The notes beneath the pieces are model-generated. The model was given only the letters and a program-made list of their open reading frames with translations. It was not told where the DNA came from and searched no databases. A stretch of 64,000 nt of DNA from Arenicola marina (taxonomy: Eukaryota > Annelida > Polychaeta > Arenicolidae), in assembly GCA_964019135.1 (NCBI GenBank), contig OZ025255.1, positions 39,772,811-39,836,810 of the forward strand. Reading direction: 5' to 3'. Position numbers and translations under genes: made by a program. Positions 53,308 through 64,000 of the stretch are shown here, one piece after another. Each line of letters begins with the position of its first letter. Within the stretch, counting starts at the first letter, position 1.

Positions 53308-53628
53308 ATGGCAACCGCACTATTTGACAAACATTGCATGGACTGGACATCTGATGCAGGATTATACAGTAGATTCCTCAAATTCAAAAGGCATTGTTCT
53401 CTGCTGTTTGATGGACCACACAAACAATTAGCAGAAGATGTAAAAGTAACTTACCTTTTACTGTATGGAGGAACTCATCTCCAAGATATATACGACACTA
53501 TTAGTTGGGATACCCAAGGAGACGATAAGAAACTGGTCAAGATATGGCAGAAGTTGGAAACACAATGTAAACCTCGAAGCAACGAAATACTAGCCCGATT
53601 GAAACTACGGGAATGTAAACAAAAGTAG
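53308..53628 (+). pseudogene. Gypsy gag, N-terminal part, frameshifted
   Basis: MATALFDKHCMDWTSDAGLY then YLLLYGGTHLQDIYDTISW and QCKPRSNEILARLKL match the usual Gypsy capsid layout. A stop occurs at 53626-53628. The next gag motif (FNDFYTEVKLLTKDCNF) follows directly in another frame, so a small indel broke the gene. Confidence 0.8.
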
Positions 53629-53716
53629 CTTTAATGACTTTTACACTGAAGTTAAGCTACTTACAAAGGACTGTAATTTCCATGCTGAAGAAGAAGACAA
53701 ACAAATACGAGATGCC

Positions 53717-56275
53717 TTGATCTTCGGATGCAATAGTAAAAGAGTGAAAAGACTTTGCATTGAGAAAGGAGAGAATTTAACCAAGGAACATGTTATCAGC
53801 TTCGCTCAGACAGAGGAATCTAGAGAAAGACAAATACGCGACATGACAATACCACAGAATGTTGATGAATACAGTCAACAAAATAGGCCATACAACTCAA
53901 GACCAAGATATCAAGATAACCTGCCTCCACAAGAAAGGCAAAAGATCTACATCAAATCAAGGAACTGTCTGAGATGTGGAAACAACCATCATTCTAACGA
54001 CCCAAGCCCAGCTCGAAATGTAAAATGTAATGCTTGCCACAAAATTGGACATTACGCGCGAACATGTCTCCAAACCAAATTGAACAATATTTCTATCAAT
54101 TGTGACAGAAGACAGCCACCAAAAACGTCAAATCAATGGGAGGACCATAAAATTAAACCAAATAAACAAGCTCACGAAGCTGATCTACAATATGTAGATC
54201 AATACAAGTATGACTATGATATTCCACGAAGAAATACAGGAAACCAAGATGACTGGAAAGCTCAGGATTACCCCAATGAAGCAGGTGACCAAACCAAAGA
54301 TCCCGAGGAATCTGCATTATTTGACCTTGACATATCTGCCTGTAACTTTGTACCAAGACAGCCTATTAGCATGACCAACCCTTCAGAACAATTAAAAGAA
54401 GACATCCTGCCGATGACGAATACATCAGCATTGGAATACAACACAACCCAGACGAAAGCCTATGTCAATATGAATACTCAATCTGAGTCGAGCCCTCCTA
54501 TCAGTGTCCAATACAAATTGGATACTGGAGCTGAAGGAAATGTCATTCACATCGAAGCATTAGAACTAATGAAACAACACAATGCTCGTATAGACATTTC
54601 TCCACCAAAGTTCACCATCATAGGTGTTGGAAAAATACACAAGTTAGAATTCCAGATAATTAACAGAAGTGCTGGATCTTGTCTACTTGGTTTACCAAGC
54701 TGCGAGGAAATGGAACTTGTTCCCATCAACAAAGAATTAAAACGCCTTGAATGTTTCGAGACCAACACTTCTGGCATAAAGGAGTCATCATCTACCAATA
54801 AGCAAGAAAGGCCAGCCAGAAAACAACCAGTACCACTTACGGAGGAGTACATAAAAGATGAATACAAGGATGTCTTCTCAGGAATAGGCCTATTTCCAAT
54901 GACTCCATATGAAATCAAACTAACAGATGATTATATACCCATCATCCACAGCCCACGCAGCGTCCCCTGCGATATACTACCTACTGAAAAATCATCATAT
55001 CTTATCACTTTCAACACACCATTTGGCCGATATCGATTTCTGCACCTCCCTTTCGGTATCAACGTATCCCAAGACGTGTTCCAACGACATCTAGACGAAC
55101 TAATGCGTCCTCTGAAACAGGATACCACAGGCATCGCTGATGACCTCATCGTTACAGGAACAACTGAAGCGGAGCATGATAAGGCAGTCATAGATCTCCT
55201 AACAACATGCCGGGAGAATAATCTTAAACTGAACGGAGACAAGAGTCAATTCAAGAAACAAGAAATTAAATTCTACGGCAATATTATCACACCTAACGGA
55301 ATGAAACCAGACCCTAACAAGGTTCAGGCAATATCTATAATAGCTAGACCGACCACTATACAGTCACTCCAAACATTCCTTGGCATGGTGAATTACCTAA
55401 ATCGTTATAGCCCTATCTTAGCAAGTCTCACAGCCCAACTGCGAGAGCTCATGAAAGATAACATAGCTTTTGGATGGGGCCCAGAGCAACAAAGAGCGTT
55501 TGAAGCCATCAAGGAGGAAATCGCCACTGATCGCATTCTGCATTACTATCAAGTCAACCCTAAACTCAAAGTGGTCATTGAGTCAGATGCTGCCCTCCAT
55601 GGAGCAGGAGCATGGATTCTACAACAGGCCAGTGAGCAAGATATCACCTTACGACCTATCGCGTTCGCCTCCCGAGCATTTACAACAACAGAACAACGCT
55701 ACAGCAACATCGAGCGTGAATGCTTAGCTGCAACTTGGGCCCTTGAGAGATTCAATCACTACATCCAAGGCAGATCAATCATTTTAAGAACCGACCATAA
55801 GCCACTTGAGACTATTGCGAAGAAAAACATCAACGAAATACCTACACGATTGCAGCGGTTCATGTTGAGACAACTTAAATATGACGTTACAGTTCAATAT
55901 ACTTCTGGTAAATCCATCCCTGTCCCTGACGCCCTATCTAGACTCAGCCCATTGAAACCTCATCAATCAGAGGAACTTGTTATTGAATCTACCAGCCTCC
56001 TGATACCTGCTATGGAAGATCAGCTTTCCATCATTCGCAAATCAACAGCTGAAGACAGAACATTACAGATATTGATGGACATAATATATCGTGGAAGGCC
56101 AGATCATATAAGAGATACCCCTGAAGAAAGAAGAAATCAGGGCCTATTATACTTTCAAAGAAGACTTATGTTTAGAAAACGGATTGATACTGAAACGGGA
56201 CAGAATAATCATACCATCATGCATCCGATCTGCATTCCTCAAAAAAATCCACGAAGGACACATGGGGGAAACTAA
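53717..56275 (+). pseudogene. Gypsy gag-pol (knuckle, protease, partial RT, RNase H)
   Basis: 852 open codons. In order: capsid end (DALIFGCNSKRVKRLCIE), zinc knuckle CNACHKIGHYARTC, protease active site LDTGAEGNVIH, then RT. RT jumps from HSPRSVPCDILP to KSSYLITFNTPFGRYRF, so about 70-90 residues with the first catalytic Asp are missing. IADDLIVTG (motif C) remains. RNase H is present (ESDAALHGAGAWIL, LRTDHKPLE). Despite the deletion the frame is open, so the deletion was in frame. It cannot encode an active RT. Confidence 0.85.
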
Positions 56276-56423
56276 GTCGATACTTCGAGCCAAGAAGTAT
56301 CTGTACTGGCCAAGGATGGATCAAGACATCAAGGAATACATCCGAGGTTGTGACATATGTATGAAACATGCCCCCAGACAAGAACATCAACCCCTACTCT
56401 CCTATGGAACTGATGTTTGGTAG
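56184..56423 (+). pseudogene. Integrase zinc-binding domain fragment
   Basis: The HHCC pattern is visible: HEGHMGETKSILRAKKYLYW and RGCDICMKHAP. Different frame from gag-pol, so a frameshift occurred near 56250. It runs into a stop where the catalytic core should start. Confidence 0.8.
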
Positions 56424-56868
56424 GACTCCACGAACTGACCTACCAAGCGCAACAAGCCTGTTAAAAGCAACCAGACATGATCCAGATCATATAAAACTTC
56501 GACAATTACAATTGCAAGATAAACAAAGACAAGCACATCATGATCACCTTCGATCTACCCCGGAACCACTACAAGAAGGCCAAAACATATTCATTAGATC
56601 TCGCCTGGACAAACACTGGGAACCAGCAATAGTAACAGGAAGCATCTCAGACCACCCGCGAAGCTTTTCTGTTCAATGTGAAGACAACAATTCAACAAAG
56701 TTACGAAGGACTCGTGAACATATAAGACCAGCAAATCCCATCGGGAAACAGCCCCAAGAAAGTGTACTAAACAAGAAACCAAACTTGGAACAACAACTGG
56801 AGACCACACCTATGATTGTCACCCGAAGTGGTAGACTATCAAAGAAACCCGAAAAGTTGAACCTATAA
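56368..56868 (+). pseudogene. Integrase C-terminal fragment
   Basis: YSPMELMFGRTPRTDLPSA, QDKQRQAHHDHLR and EGQNIFIRSRLDKHWEPAIV fit the region after the DDE core in Gypsy integrases. The DDE core itself (about 150 residues) is absent. Ends MIVTRSGRLSKKPEKLNL, typical for the end of pol. Confidence 0.75.
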
Positions 56869-56910
56869 AAGAATTTCGTAACGCTTATAGTATATAAAGG
56901 ATTGTTTTTA

Positions 56911-57046
56911 GGATATTCTATTATCGTACTATTGTGGAATCACATAATTCATGGATATGTCCAAGGAGCATAACGCTAGGATATTCTATTATCATACTAT
57001 TGTGGAATCACATAATTTATGGATATATCCAAGGAACATAACGCCA
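56911..57046 (+). repeat. Tandem 68-bp repeat in U3
   Basis: AGGATATTCTATTATCGTAC ... CCAAGGAGCATAACGCT occurs twice in tandem with a few changes; an enhancer-like duplication upstream of TATAAA at 57103-57108. Confidence 0.8.
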
Positions 57047-57116
57047 GAGCACAGAACATTTTTATGTATGCGACCACAGGCGACAGTGGTGGGTGGACCA
57101 CTTATAAAGATGATGC

Positions 57117-57213
57117 TGCTGGAATCGAGACACAACGTACGACAATCGCTCCACAAGATACTTCATGACGGCTACTTTAATATAACAAGTAAGTGGCACC
57201 AAGAACTAACACA
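57117..57213 (+). repeat. 3' LTR, part shared with the 5' side
   Basis: Second copy of the 97-bp repeat. U3 probably continues left to about 56900. Confidence 0.8.
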
Positions 57214-57900
57214 GCAGATACTATCAAAAACTTATTGAACTGGTGCCAAAAAGTGAGGATCCAGTAATTTGACAAAGATCGAGGAGGGGGGAGGGGCCCA
57301 GTTTGCATTTAGAAACTCCCAATGCCAGAGTTATCATTGAAAAAGAACATCCTTGATAAACAAATAGAGAAGGGGCCCCCTTTACAGTTATGCTCCTGGA
57401 CCACAGATTACTATTTTAACACAATGAGGCAAGTCTCCCCCACAGCGGCGCTACGCAAGCTCCGCTTTTACCGCTGCTGTCGGCCGGGAGCAAATTTCAA
57501 GATTCTTGAAAAACGGTCAAACCTGCTGTAATTTCTTACAACATTATAATGGCTCATTTCATACAAGGTACAAGGTAAATCGACAAACTTAACAGTAGAA
57601 ACAGTAAAACGGGTGTCGAACATTTTACAACAGAGTTGGTCATATAACATGGGCCTATAAATACAATCAAACCCAAATTACTCAACTGTATGAATATCTT
57701 CATCTTGTAATTATTAATTATTAACTATATTGGAAGTACGGCTGTCCCTTCTTCCAAAGCAAGGTGCTTTCTATAGCGAGAAACAAATTGGAATATTGAG
57801 GGGAAAAGTTACAGTTACATTTACAGAAATATGAATATTCCTTTGCTATAGGAAAGTCAAGTCAATAATGCGGTCTTCACCTCCGAACAATACTAACTAT
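57214..57900. other. Non-coding stretch
   Basis: No domain or exon recognised. Confidence 0.4.
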
Positions 57901-58810
57901 ACGTTACTAATCAGACGTGTTTGAAACGTCATTTCAATCCAGCCTAATACAAGTTCCCAGAAGCCTTAATTTAACCGCTTCACATTCAAAATATACATGT
58001 AATACTGTATCGATTTCTTCACAGCAAAGATAACATAAACCGTTATCTCGTAATTCCCATACATATAATTTTTCATTCGTTGCCAAAATGCGATGTAAAA
58101 GTCTATATTGGAACTCTTGTTTCACATATCTGGTAATACGATACAACCTTGCAAAAACAGAATAAAATTATTTTTCCGTTAAATTACCATTTAATCAGCT
58201 TTCCATCCGTTGAAAGGTGTACTTTTTTTGGCAATCCTTTCAATCAGACCATTGTAGACAAATTTACCCGTTTTTACGTTATCTAAATATAGAGCGAATA
58301 GTGATGGTTCTTCGTTTGTTTTCAGAACGGCTTTCCATCGAGGTGGTAAACTTGCTATGATGCCATACTAATGCAGCACATTCAGTTCTAACTTAAATTT
58401 GTTACAGAGAGATTCATGAGTCATAAGCTTATCCTCCGTGGTGGACAGATCTTTAACATATACAATTCATGATGTAATCCATGATTCGTAACATAATACT
58501 TGTTTGCCAGCTCTGATATGAGAATTGAACCAAATTATTTCCTCTCCTCGAGTTTTAATTTCTGTGTGCTCGCGAAAATGAAATTGACACCACGCTAATA
58601 TAATTTGTCTCTGTAAAGCGGTAGGGAAATTAAATCTTTTTCAGATGAATTACACTGCCAAAATGTAACACCTAGTGCACCAAAATAATGGTGAATAAAT
58701 ACACCACAAGAGTCCATATCAATAAAACGTTTCAATCATGTTGTCTAAAAGGCTTTGTCCTTCGTCTCGATGTTTGGTAAGTTGGCGCCACCGATATTCT
58801 TACAAGTATA

Positions 58811-59323
58811 TTATACATTTCGCTTTATTTTATCTGGCTTTCCATCCCATATATACTTAAACAGTTCTAATTGGCTCTTATTCATAACTGATCGTTCTGG
58901 CGTCGGTAATACGGACATGAGATACACCAGCTGTGACACCGTGAACGTTTGTACAATAATCACTTTTCCGTTTTTCAGTGTTAACCTTCGACCTCGCCAC
59001 ACTTTTAAAATAGAAGCGATTTTCTTATGAATAAATTCATAATTTTCTCGTATAGTGCGGTTTATATCAGTATATATCTTAACACCGAGGGTCGTCATAT
59101 TACTGGTAACCCATTGTATTTTGATTCGGTGTGGTAGAAAAATGAGGTTGGAAGTCCCTATTGATAAAATAACTGTGTTATTATAATTGACTTTAAGTCC
59201 TGAAAGTTTATAAAATGTTTCAAATTTATCGAGCACTTTGAAGAGAACCTTTTTCGAGTAAATCAATATGAAACCGAAGTCATCCGCGTAAAGAATAATC
59301 TTAAATTCTCTATTATTGCACAT
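58811..59323 (-). pseudogene. LINE RT fragment with YADD
   Basis: Contains the catalytic YADD and the thumb region (TLGVKIYTDINRTIRENYEF). The frame breaks just upstream (near 59390), where the previous RT block is in another frame. Confidence 0.8.
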
Positions 59324-59371
59324 GATGCTTCTAACATCTGGATCTTGTCTAATTTGTTAATTGCAAATATT

Positions 59372-59752
59372 TCAGCCGATAAAATAAATAAATAAATAAG
59401 GTGAAAGTGGACAGCCTTGTCGCAATCCCCTTGACAGTTCAAAACTACTTGTCGTCCAACCATTGTTTATAACGCTGCTGTTTTTTCGATTGTAAAACAA
59501 TTTTATCCATCGCGAAATGGAGCTCCCAAAATGATAATAATTTAAACACTGATACAGATATTCCATTTCACCGGGCGAATGCCTTTTCGAAATCAATAGA
59601 GATAAAGGGCCTCCATGTCCTCTTCTTGGTCCTTTACAATGATACTTAAAGAGTTTAAAAATATTTTCACCTATGTGCCGTCCTTTAATGAAACCGGTCT
59701 GATCTCTTGCTGGTGTACAGACAGCGGAGTGTTCTTTTGGAAAAAAATCCAT
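59372..59752 (-). pseudogene. LINE RT fragment, finger/palm
   Basis: After MDFFPKEHSA the sequence jumps to ARDQTGFIKGRHIGENI, then FELSRGLRQGCPLSPYLFIY. The motif A region is damaged by a frameshift (LSLLISKRHSPGEMEYLY instead of an Asp-containing block). Confidence 0.75.
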
Positions 59753-60690
59753 GTCATCCCTTTCGGTATTAGCTTTTTCGGTCTACATGTCTAAATAAAG
59801 AGATTTTAGTTCATTAAAGACATCATTCTGGTCTTGAATAATCTTACAGTCGGTTAGCATTAGTCTGCTAATAACTTTCCTAATTATAATTACGTTTTTC
59901 CAGACTAAAAAACTAGCTTGTGCACTTTTCACCCTCTTTAAACCACGCTATTTTACTTCTTACAATAGCACCGTTCGTTCTGTTCGTTAGTATTTCGTCC
60001 ATATTTTCTTCAACTAGAGTAATATCCTGCAAAAGTGCCGGATTTTCGCCTTCTATCAGTATCTGTTCTAATCGATTAAGTCTTTTTTCCAGTGCCGAGA
60101 GAATATTGTTTTTTTCTGTGAGGAGAAGATGTTGAAATTAACTTTTACATTATTCTTTACTGTGTCCCAAAGCAACATGCTATCCGCCCATGATTCTCTA
60201 ATCAATGTCTCCTGTATAGATTCTTTCACCATGGCAACGTATTCGTTGCTTTTCAAAAGCGAGCAATTGAATTTCCAGTAACCCATTCCCCTCACTGATA
60301 GAGCTGTACGCAGCCTCATCGTTATTGCGGAGTGATCCGATAAGAATCGAGGTAAACTAGATGATTTTTGTGTCATATTTACCAAATTAGAATTGACGAG
60401 AAAAAGGTCTAGTCTGGTAAAACCAAAGTGGGATATTTTGTATAATAGGTAAATTCTGTTTTATGTATATTTATGAGCTTTGTGTATTTAATACAGCAAA
60501 ATACATCTTGTACTCTTAAAACAAAGTCATAATTGTGACTTAACTGTTTCTTTTTATTACCTGATACCGTGTGTTATTAGGCTTAGGCTGGGTCCCGGCA
60601 CTAATTTGCAGAAATGCGCGGCGCATTTGTCCTATCAATTTGCGCAGCGCCGCCCTGGCGAGCGAGTATGAAAATGCATTGAGGAAGTAG
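59725..60690. repeat. Duplicated LINE-containing segment, copy 1
   Basis: Matches 62587-63536 in the same orientation over about 950 bp, including the non-LINE end CCCGGCACTAATTTG ... GAAGTAGGCGACAAC. Copy 1 carries about 40 bp (GTCGGTTAGCATTAGTCTGC) that copy 2 lacks. Confidence 0.9.
60068..60385 (-). pseudogene. LINE endonuclease C-terminal fragment
   Basis: SDHSAITMRL is the terminal motif of apurinic-type LINE endonucleases. A near-identical copy lies at 62905-63165. Confidence 0.8.
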
Positions 60691-61571
60691 GCGACAACAG
60701 AGGGTTCATGAGTTCAGTTGTTGGAAATCCTCGTGATCCTCCTCTGAGTGGGGAGTAAGGTCTGGGAGTAAAATGTACCACCTGACCGCCCTATCGGACC
60801 ACAATCTCCGCGTTCGGTTATGCACTCCGCGGAGTCCGACTACTCCGCTCGCATACCCGAACTCACCCAGAGATGTAATGGAGCCCTAGCGGAGTGAGTC
60901 GAAGGCAGATAGTGACAATGAGGCTCAAATCAAATGCAACAAGTCATATCTCATCTCGCCAGGCTATGCCCAAGTTTATAGAGATTAGCTGAAACTGATA
61001 TAAGCTTACTTACCACTTTGTTGTGGTTTATGTATTCGGTTACGCTGACAAAGTAATAATAAATTCCAAATTTATTTCAGTGGTTTCATTAGTCACACTT
61101 GCATCTCAGGTTGACAGATATAAACAGGAAGTTCTACCTGGTAGAGAATCATGGGATTGATATTGACTTTAAAACTTAGATGGTTGCATTACGAATGCAG
61201 GGTACGTTATGCTACATCCCCTCAAATATTTTTTTTATTCATAAGCATTGTCAAGCATAGCTTGAGAAGAAAGACGAAAATCGGAGAGGGAATAAATAAT
61301 GGAAATTCCGTAAGCGACAATGAGTTTCCGTAGGCGAGTTTGCGTACAATGGTTGAAGGTCACATAGCAAGAAAAACTAATTGCGTCTCTTACTGTTAAT
61401 ATTGTTTTCTTACGGTTGTCTGACCGGTCCGCTTTATGGAGAAATTGAGTCGTTTTTCAGCCAAAAAGCAGGAAATTAATTCGGTCGAGCCTATGCGGGA
61501 CCGAGGGCAGGACTTCGTATGAAAAATGACTGGTCGAGCGGGTTTGGTGACTTCTGAAACAGTTACACGAC
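60691..61571. other. Non-coding stretch
   Basis: CTCCGCGGAGTCCGA-type short palindromes near 60821-60850. No gene recognised. Confidence 0.4.
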
Positions 61572-61645
61572 ATGCCACTTTGGCGTAGCGGAAAAGGCTT
61601 TCGCCTTTGAGTATGAAGTGTGGGTGTTCAAACCCAGCTGGGGGT
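61572..61645 (+). repeat. tRNA-like sequence (tRNA pseudogene or SINE head)
   Basis: TGGCGTAGCGGAAAAGG fits a pol III A box, and GTGTTCAAACCC about 36 bp later fits a B box. Stems do not fold into a good cloverleaf. Similar to Ser/Leu-type tRNA with a long variable arm. Followed by a T-rich stretch. Confidence 0.4.
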
Positions 61646-61954
61646 TATTTTTTATTTTTGTTCTCTCGTTTTTATGCTCGAAACACGTTTCGGTTGATGA
61701 AACATTCGGCCTGCTGGCGTCACTTTTTGACTATAAAATTGTAAAGGGCTAGCGACAACATTGGGGAATAGGCTGAAACGTCATTGCGGACTTACGCGTC
61801 ACATCTTTATAATGCGATTGGCCATGTTAATGTTTGATTATTTCTTTGCGTCCAAAGTATTGGTTCGATTTCGATGGCATTTGGCACACAGATGTCAGTA
61901 ATATTGGTACATATTCCACTACATATAGGTAATCTGCATGCATATAGTCACAGC

Positions 61955-62335
61955 AATTTTTTTATAACGTCACATTTCGTTTGCGCCTGTCTCTGAAGAA
62001 TGCTTTGAAGCAACCCGCGGATCTCTAGACCCAATATTAACGGAGTTACGCGGGAAAATATGTTTCGTGACCTTGACCTTGCTGTGACCTTGACCTTGGA
62101 TACGTTACCTGGACCGATATAGCACAACGCGCCCAAATAATGATTTCATGTTGCACGCAAGGTGTTGTTTGTCTGACTTGTCCCCTTCATAGAGAAATTG
62201 AGGACACCATGTTCCCGCCAAAATGCTCCCGTAGGGTCCCATGTTAAATTTTGAGAATTTTTTGCAGAAAAACTATTCGGGCGATTTTCACAATTTGTAG
62301 ACGATATATAAGGTATCTATGGGCCCAATAATAGA
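61955..62335 (-). repeat. Dispersed repeat, inverted match to 10905-11290
   Basis: GGAGTTACGCGGGAAAATAT, GTGACCTTGACCTTGCTGTG and ACCATGTTCCCGCCAAAATG are the inverted counterparts of blocks at 10905-11290. Confidence 0.75.
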
Positions 62336-62381
62336 AATAATTGTGAGCGTCATTAAATGACAACCGAGACAGTAGTAGTGG

Positions 62382-62586
62382 CTACATGGCGAGATGGGGA
62401 TCTGACCCAGACTCTCGAGCCTTGGTGAAGAGCTGCTTTATGGTCTGCACCATCATCTTGATGATGATGAATCTATTCGATTGAGGATACAACGATGATG
62501 AGGTTATGTGGTCGAAACCCCAAGTGATGGCGAAGTTGCGGAATTCCTCCGATGAGAACTGAGGCCTGTTGTCGCTCATCAGAGCG
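62382..62586 (-). pseudogene. Gypsy integrase core fragment fused to LINE
   Basis: SDNRPQFSSEEFRNFAITWG, HITSSSLYPQSNRF and MVQTIKQLFTKARESGSDPH are the second-Asp to third-acid part of a Gypsy integrase. Gly of SDNGPQ has changed to Arg, and the acidic residue after YPQSN is lost. It is in the same open frame as the LINE linker piece to its right, by chance. Confidence 0.8.
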
Positions 62587-63536
62587 GACAGAGCGGAGTG
62601 TTTTTTTGGAAAAAAATCCATGTCATCCTTTTCGGTATTAGTTTTTTCGGTGTACAAGTCTAAATAAAAGGCTCTTAGTTCATTAAGGACATAATTCTGG
62701 TCTTGAATAACCTTACAATTATAATTACGTTTTTCCAGACTTAAAAAGTAGCTTGTGCATTTTTCACCCTCTTCAAACCACGCTATGTTACTTCTTACAA
62801 TAGCACCGTTCGTTCTGTTCATTAGTATTTCGTCCATATTTTCTTTAACTAGAGTAATATCCTGCAAAAGCGCCGGATTTTCTCCCCTGCTATTAGTACC
62901 TGTTCTAATCGATTAAGTCTTTTTTCCAGCGCCCAGAGAATATTGTGTTCTGATTTTGTTTCTGCGAGGAGAAGATATTGAAATTAACTTTTACATTATT
63001 CTTTACTGTGTCCCAAAGCAACATGCTATCCGCCCATGATTCTCTAATCAATGTCTCCTGTATAGATTCTTTCACCATGGCAACGTATTCGTTGCTTTTC
63101 AAAAGCGAGCAATTGAATTTCCAGTAACCCTTTCCCCTCACTGATAGAGCTGTACACAGCCTCATCGTTATTGCGGAGGGATCCGATAAGAATCGAGGTA
63201 AAATGTGTCATGTTTACCAAATTAGAATTGACGAGAAAAAAGTCTAGTCTGGTAAAACCAAAGTGGGATATTTTGTATAATAGGTAAATTCTGTTTTATG
63301 TATAATTATGAGCTTTGTGTATTTAATACAGCAAAATACATCTTGTACTCTTAAAACAAAGTCATAATTGTGACTGAACTTTTTATTCTTTTTATCACCT
63401 GATACCGTGTGTTATTAGGCTTAGGCTGGGTCCCGGCACTAATTTGTAGAAATGCGCGGCGCATTTGTCCTATCAATTTGCGCAGCGCCGCCCTGGCGAG
63501 CGAGTGTGAAAATGCATTGAGGAAGTAGGCGACAAC
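62587..63536 (-). mobile_element. LINE fragment, duplicated segment copy 2
   Basis: Matches 59725-60690. Minus-strand blocks: endonuclease end (63165-62905) and linker (FEEGEKCTSYFLSLEKRNYN, RAFYLDLYTEKTN). It stops at the same MDFFPK-HSA point at which copy 1 jumps. Confidence 0.88.
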
Positions 63537-63574
63537 CACGGTTTTTTTGCGTCAGGCCAATAGGAGAATGAAAT

Positions 63575-63690
63575 GAAATGTTGGTGTTTTAGGCCACTTT
63601 TGTGCACATACAGGCTAAATTGGGCCAAGGAACCTCCCGGGACGGTGAAGGATGAAGGAATGAAACATGCCCCAGAGCCAATAGGAGAAG
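63575..63690 (+). repeat. SINE body fragment, related to 49325-49440
   Basis: TTTTAGGCCACTTTTGTGCACATA, GGCTAAAT, AAGGAACC and GTGAAGGATGAA occur in the same order near 49326-49405. No tRNA head here. Confidence 0.55.
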
Positions 63691-64000
63691 GCTATGCTGA
63701 AGGCCTGGGATGCACCACGACGAGCTAAATAAGTCATAAGAAGAGGTTATACGACTCAACGGCTGCCACGGAGAGTCAACACCCACTTCAATGCTTTGTA
63801 TCTCTAACACTAATGGCTGAATCTCCAAATCAATCACCTACCTGGCTTCTACGAACATTTGTGAAGCATTTAGAACTACTTTCGAACCAAGACCTACCAC
63901 TGTTCAGTGTTACAAGGCAACTTTTGGCACTTGTCGCGCAAGTTTACTCGATTAGCCAGTTATCGGTGTGGGAATTTCACAACTCTGGCGCTAGGGGCGC
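63691..64000. other. Non-coding end of window
   Basis: No gene recognised. Confidence 0.4.

Larger units (their letters stand above)
52909..57213 (+). mobile_element. Gypsy-like LTR retrotransposon, defective
   Basis: A 97-bp direct repeat (52909-53005 and 57117-57213; one difference) starts TGCTGGAATCGAGAC and ends CTAACACA. TGGTGTCAGAAGTAGAAATG after the first copy is the primer-binding site. Between them: gag, a CCHC knuckle, an aspartic protease, RT, RNase H and integrase remnants. The first half of the RT domain and the integrase catalytic core are missing, and frames shift at about 53628 and 56250. Upstream of the second copy lie TATAAA and a 68-bp tandem repeat, so the true LTR is longer and the 5' copy is truncated. 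Confidence 0.88.
57901..60450 (-). mobile_element. Decayed LINE (L1/Tx1-like), internally deleted
   Basis: Minus-strand fragments in order: endonuclease end (60385-60068: FLSDHSAITMRLRTALSVRG, GYWKFNCSLLKSNEYV), linker, RT (59752-59372: DQTGFIKGRHIGENI, LSRGLRQGCPLSPYLF; 59323-58811: IILYADDFGFILIYS, SGLKVNYNNT, WRGRRLTLKNGKVII), and a C-terminal Cys motif (58146-57934: GLCYLCCEEIDTVLHVYFEC). At least three frames are needed and the segment between the linker and DQTGF is missing. Distinct from the younger LINE at 23.4-26.0 kb. Confidence 0.85.

Noticed and set aside
54153..55242. Minus-strand frames within the Gypsy-like element
   Set aside because: Antisense shadows of gag-pol.
61572..61645. 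Functional tRNA gene
   Set aside because: A- and B-box-like motifs are present, but acceptor and T stems do not pair properly.

Overview
The window looks like nuclear DNA of a metazoan, most likely an aquatic invertebrate. Recognisable protein genes are split into short phase-consistent exons with GT/AG introns, there are no bacterial operons or Shine-Dalgarno sites, and most of the sequence is transposons and satellites. I cannot name the species: the marker families (alpha-arrestins, Polinton/Maverick, Tx1/L1-like LINEs, Gypsy-like LTR elements, tRNA-derived SINEs) occur in many molluscs, hemichordates, cephalochordates and other phyla.

Host genes: two alpha-arrestin (arrestin-domain-containing) paralogues lie on the minus strand. 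Copy 2 (about 48.3-52.3 kb) runs from its start codon to a C-terminal exon. Copy 1 (about 3.5-9.6 kb) has exons 2-6, but I could not find its first exon. Intron positions and phases agree between the copies, so this is an old tandem duplication. About 39 kb of repeats now separates them.

Mobile DNA, left to right: a hAT-like fragment (2.0 kb); a TIR element packed with an ATTAAAGATATC minisatellite and bounded by a 6-bp TSD (13.24-14.76 kb); a 76-copy 32-bp satellite (15.0-17.4 kb); a fold-back element with TA TSD (17.9-18.4 kb); three clustered tRNA-derived SINE copies (19.0-19.9 kb); a 5'-truncated LINE with a 13-bp TSD (23.4-26.0 kb); an internally deleted LTR retrotransposon with two near-identical LTRs (30.1-34.0 kb); a palindromic CCATGGTA array (35.8-36.3 kb); a 10.9-kb Polinton/Maverick with matching TIRs and a perfect 6-bp TSD (36.44-47.33 kb); a Gypsy-like element lacking parts of RT and integrase (52.9-57.2 kb); and two related decayed LINE segments (57.9-60.7 and 62.4-63.5 kb).

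The Polinton is the most gene-rich feature. It carries an adenain-like protease, a major capsid protein (one in-frame TGA), a basic core-like protein, a likely minor structural protein, a signal-peptide/TM membrane protein, a DDE integrase with chromodomain, small unknown ORFs, a packaging ATPase, a divergently transcribed small protein, and the C-terminal part of a protein-primed type B polymerase with two in-frame TAG codons. TATA boxes lie 25-75 bp upstream of several start codons, and CRE/AP-1-like sites cluster in the divergent control region. Near-identical termini suggest a fairly recent insertion, but the element looks unable to replicate by itself.

All coordinates for exons and element ends come from reading the sequence by eye. 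Family assignments rest on motifs, not on database searches.
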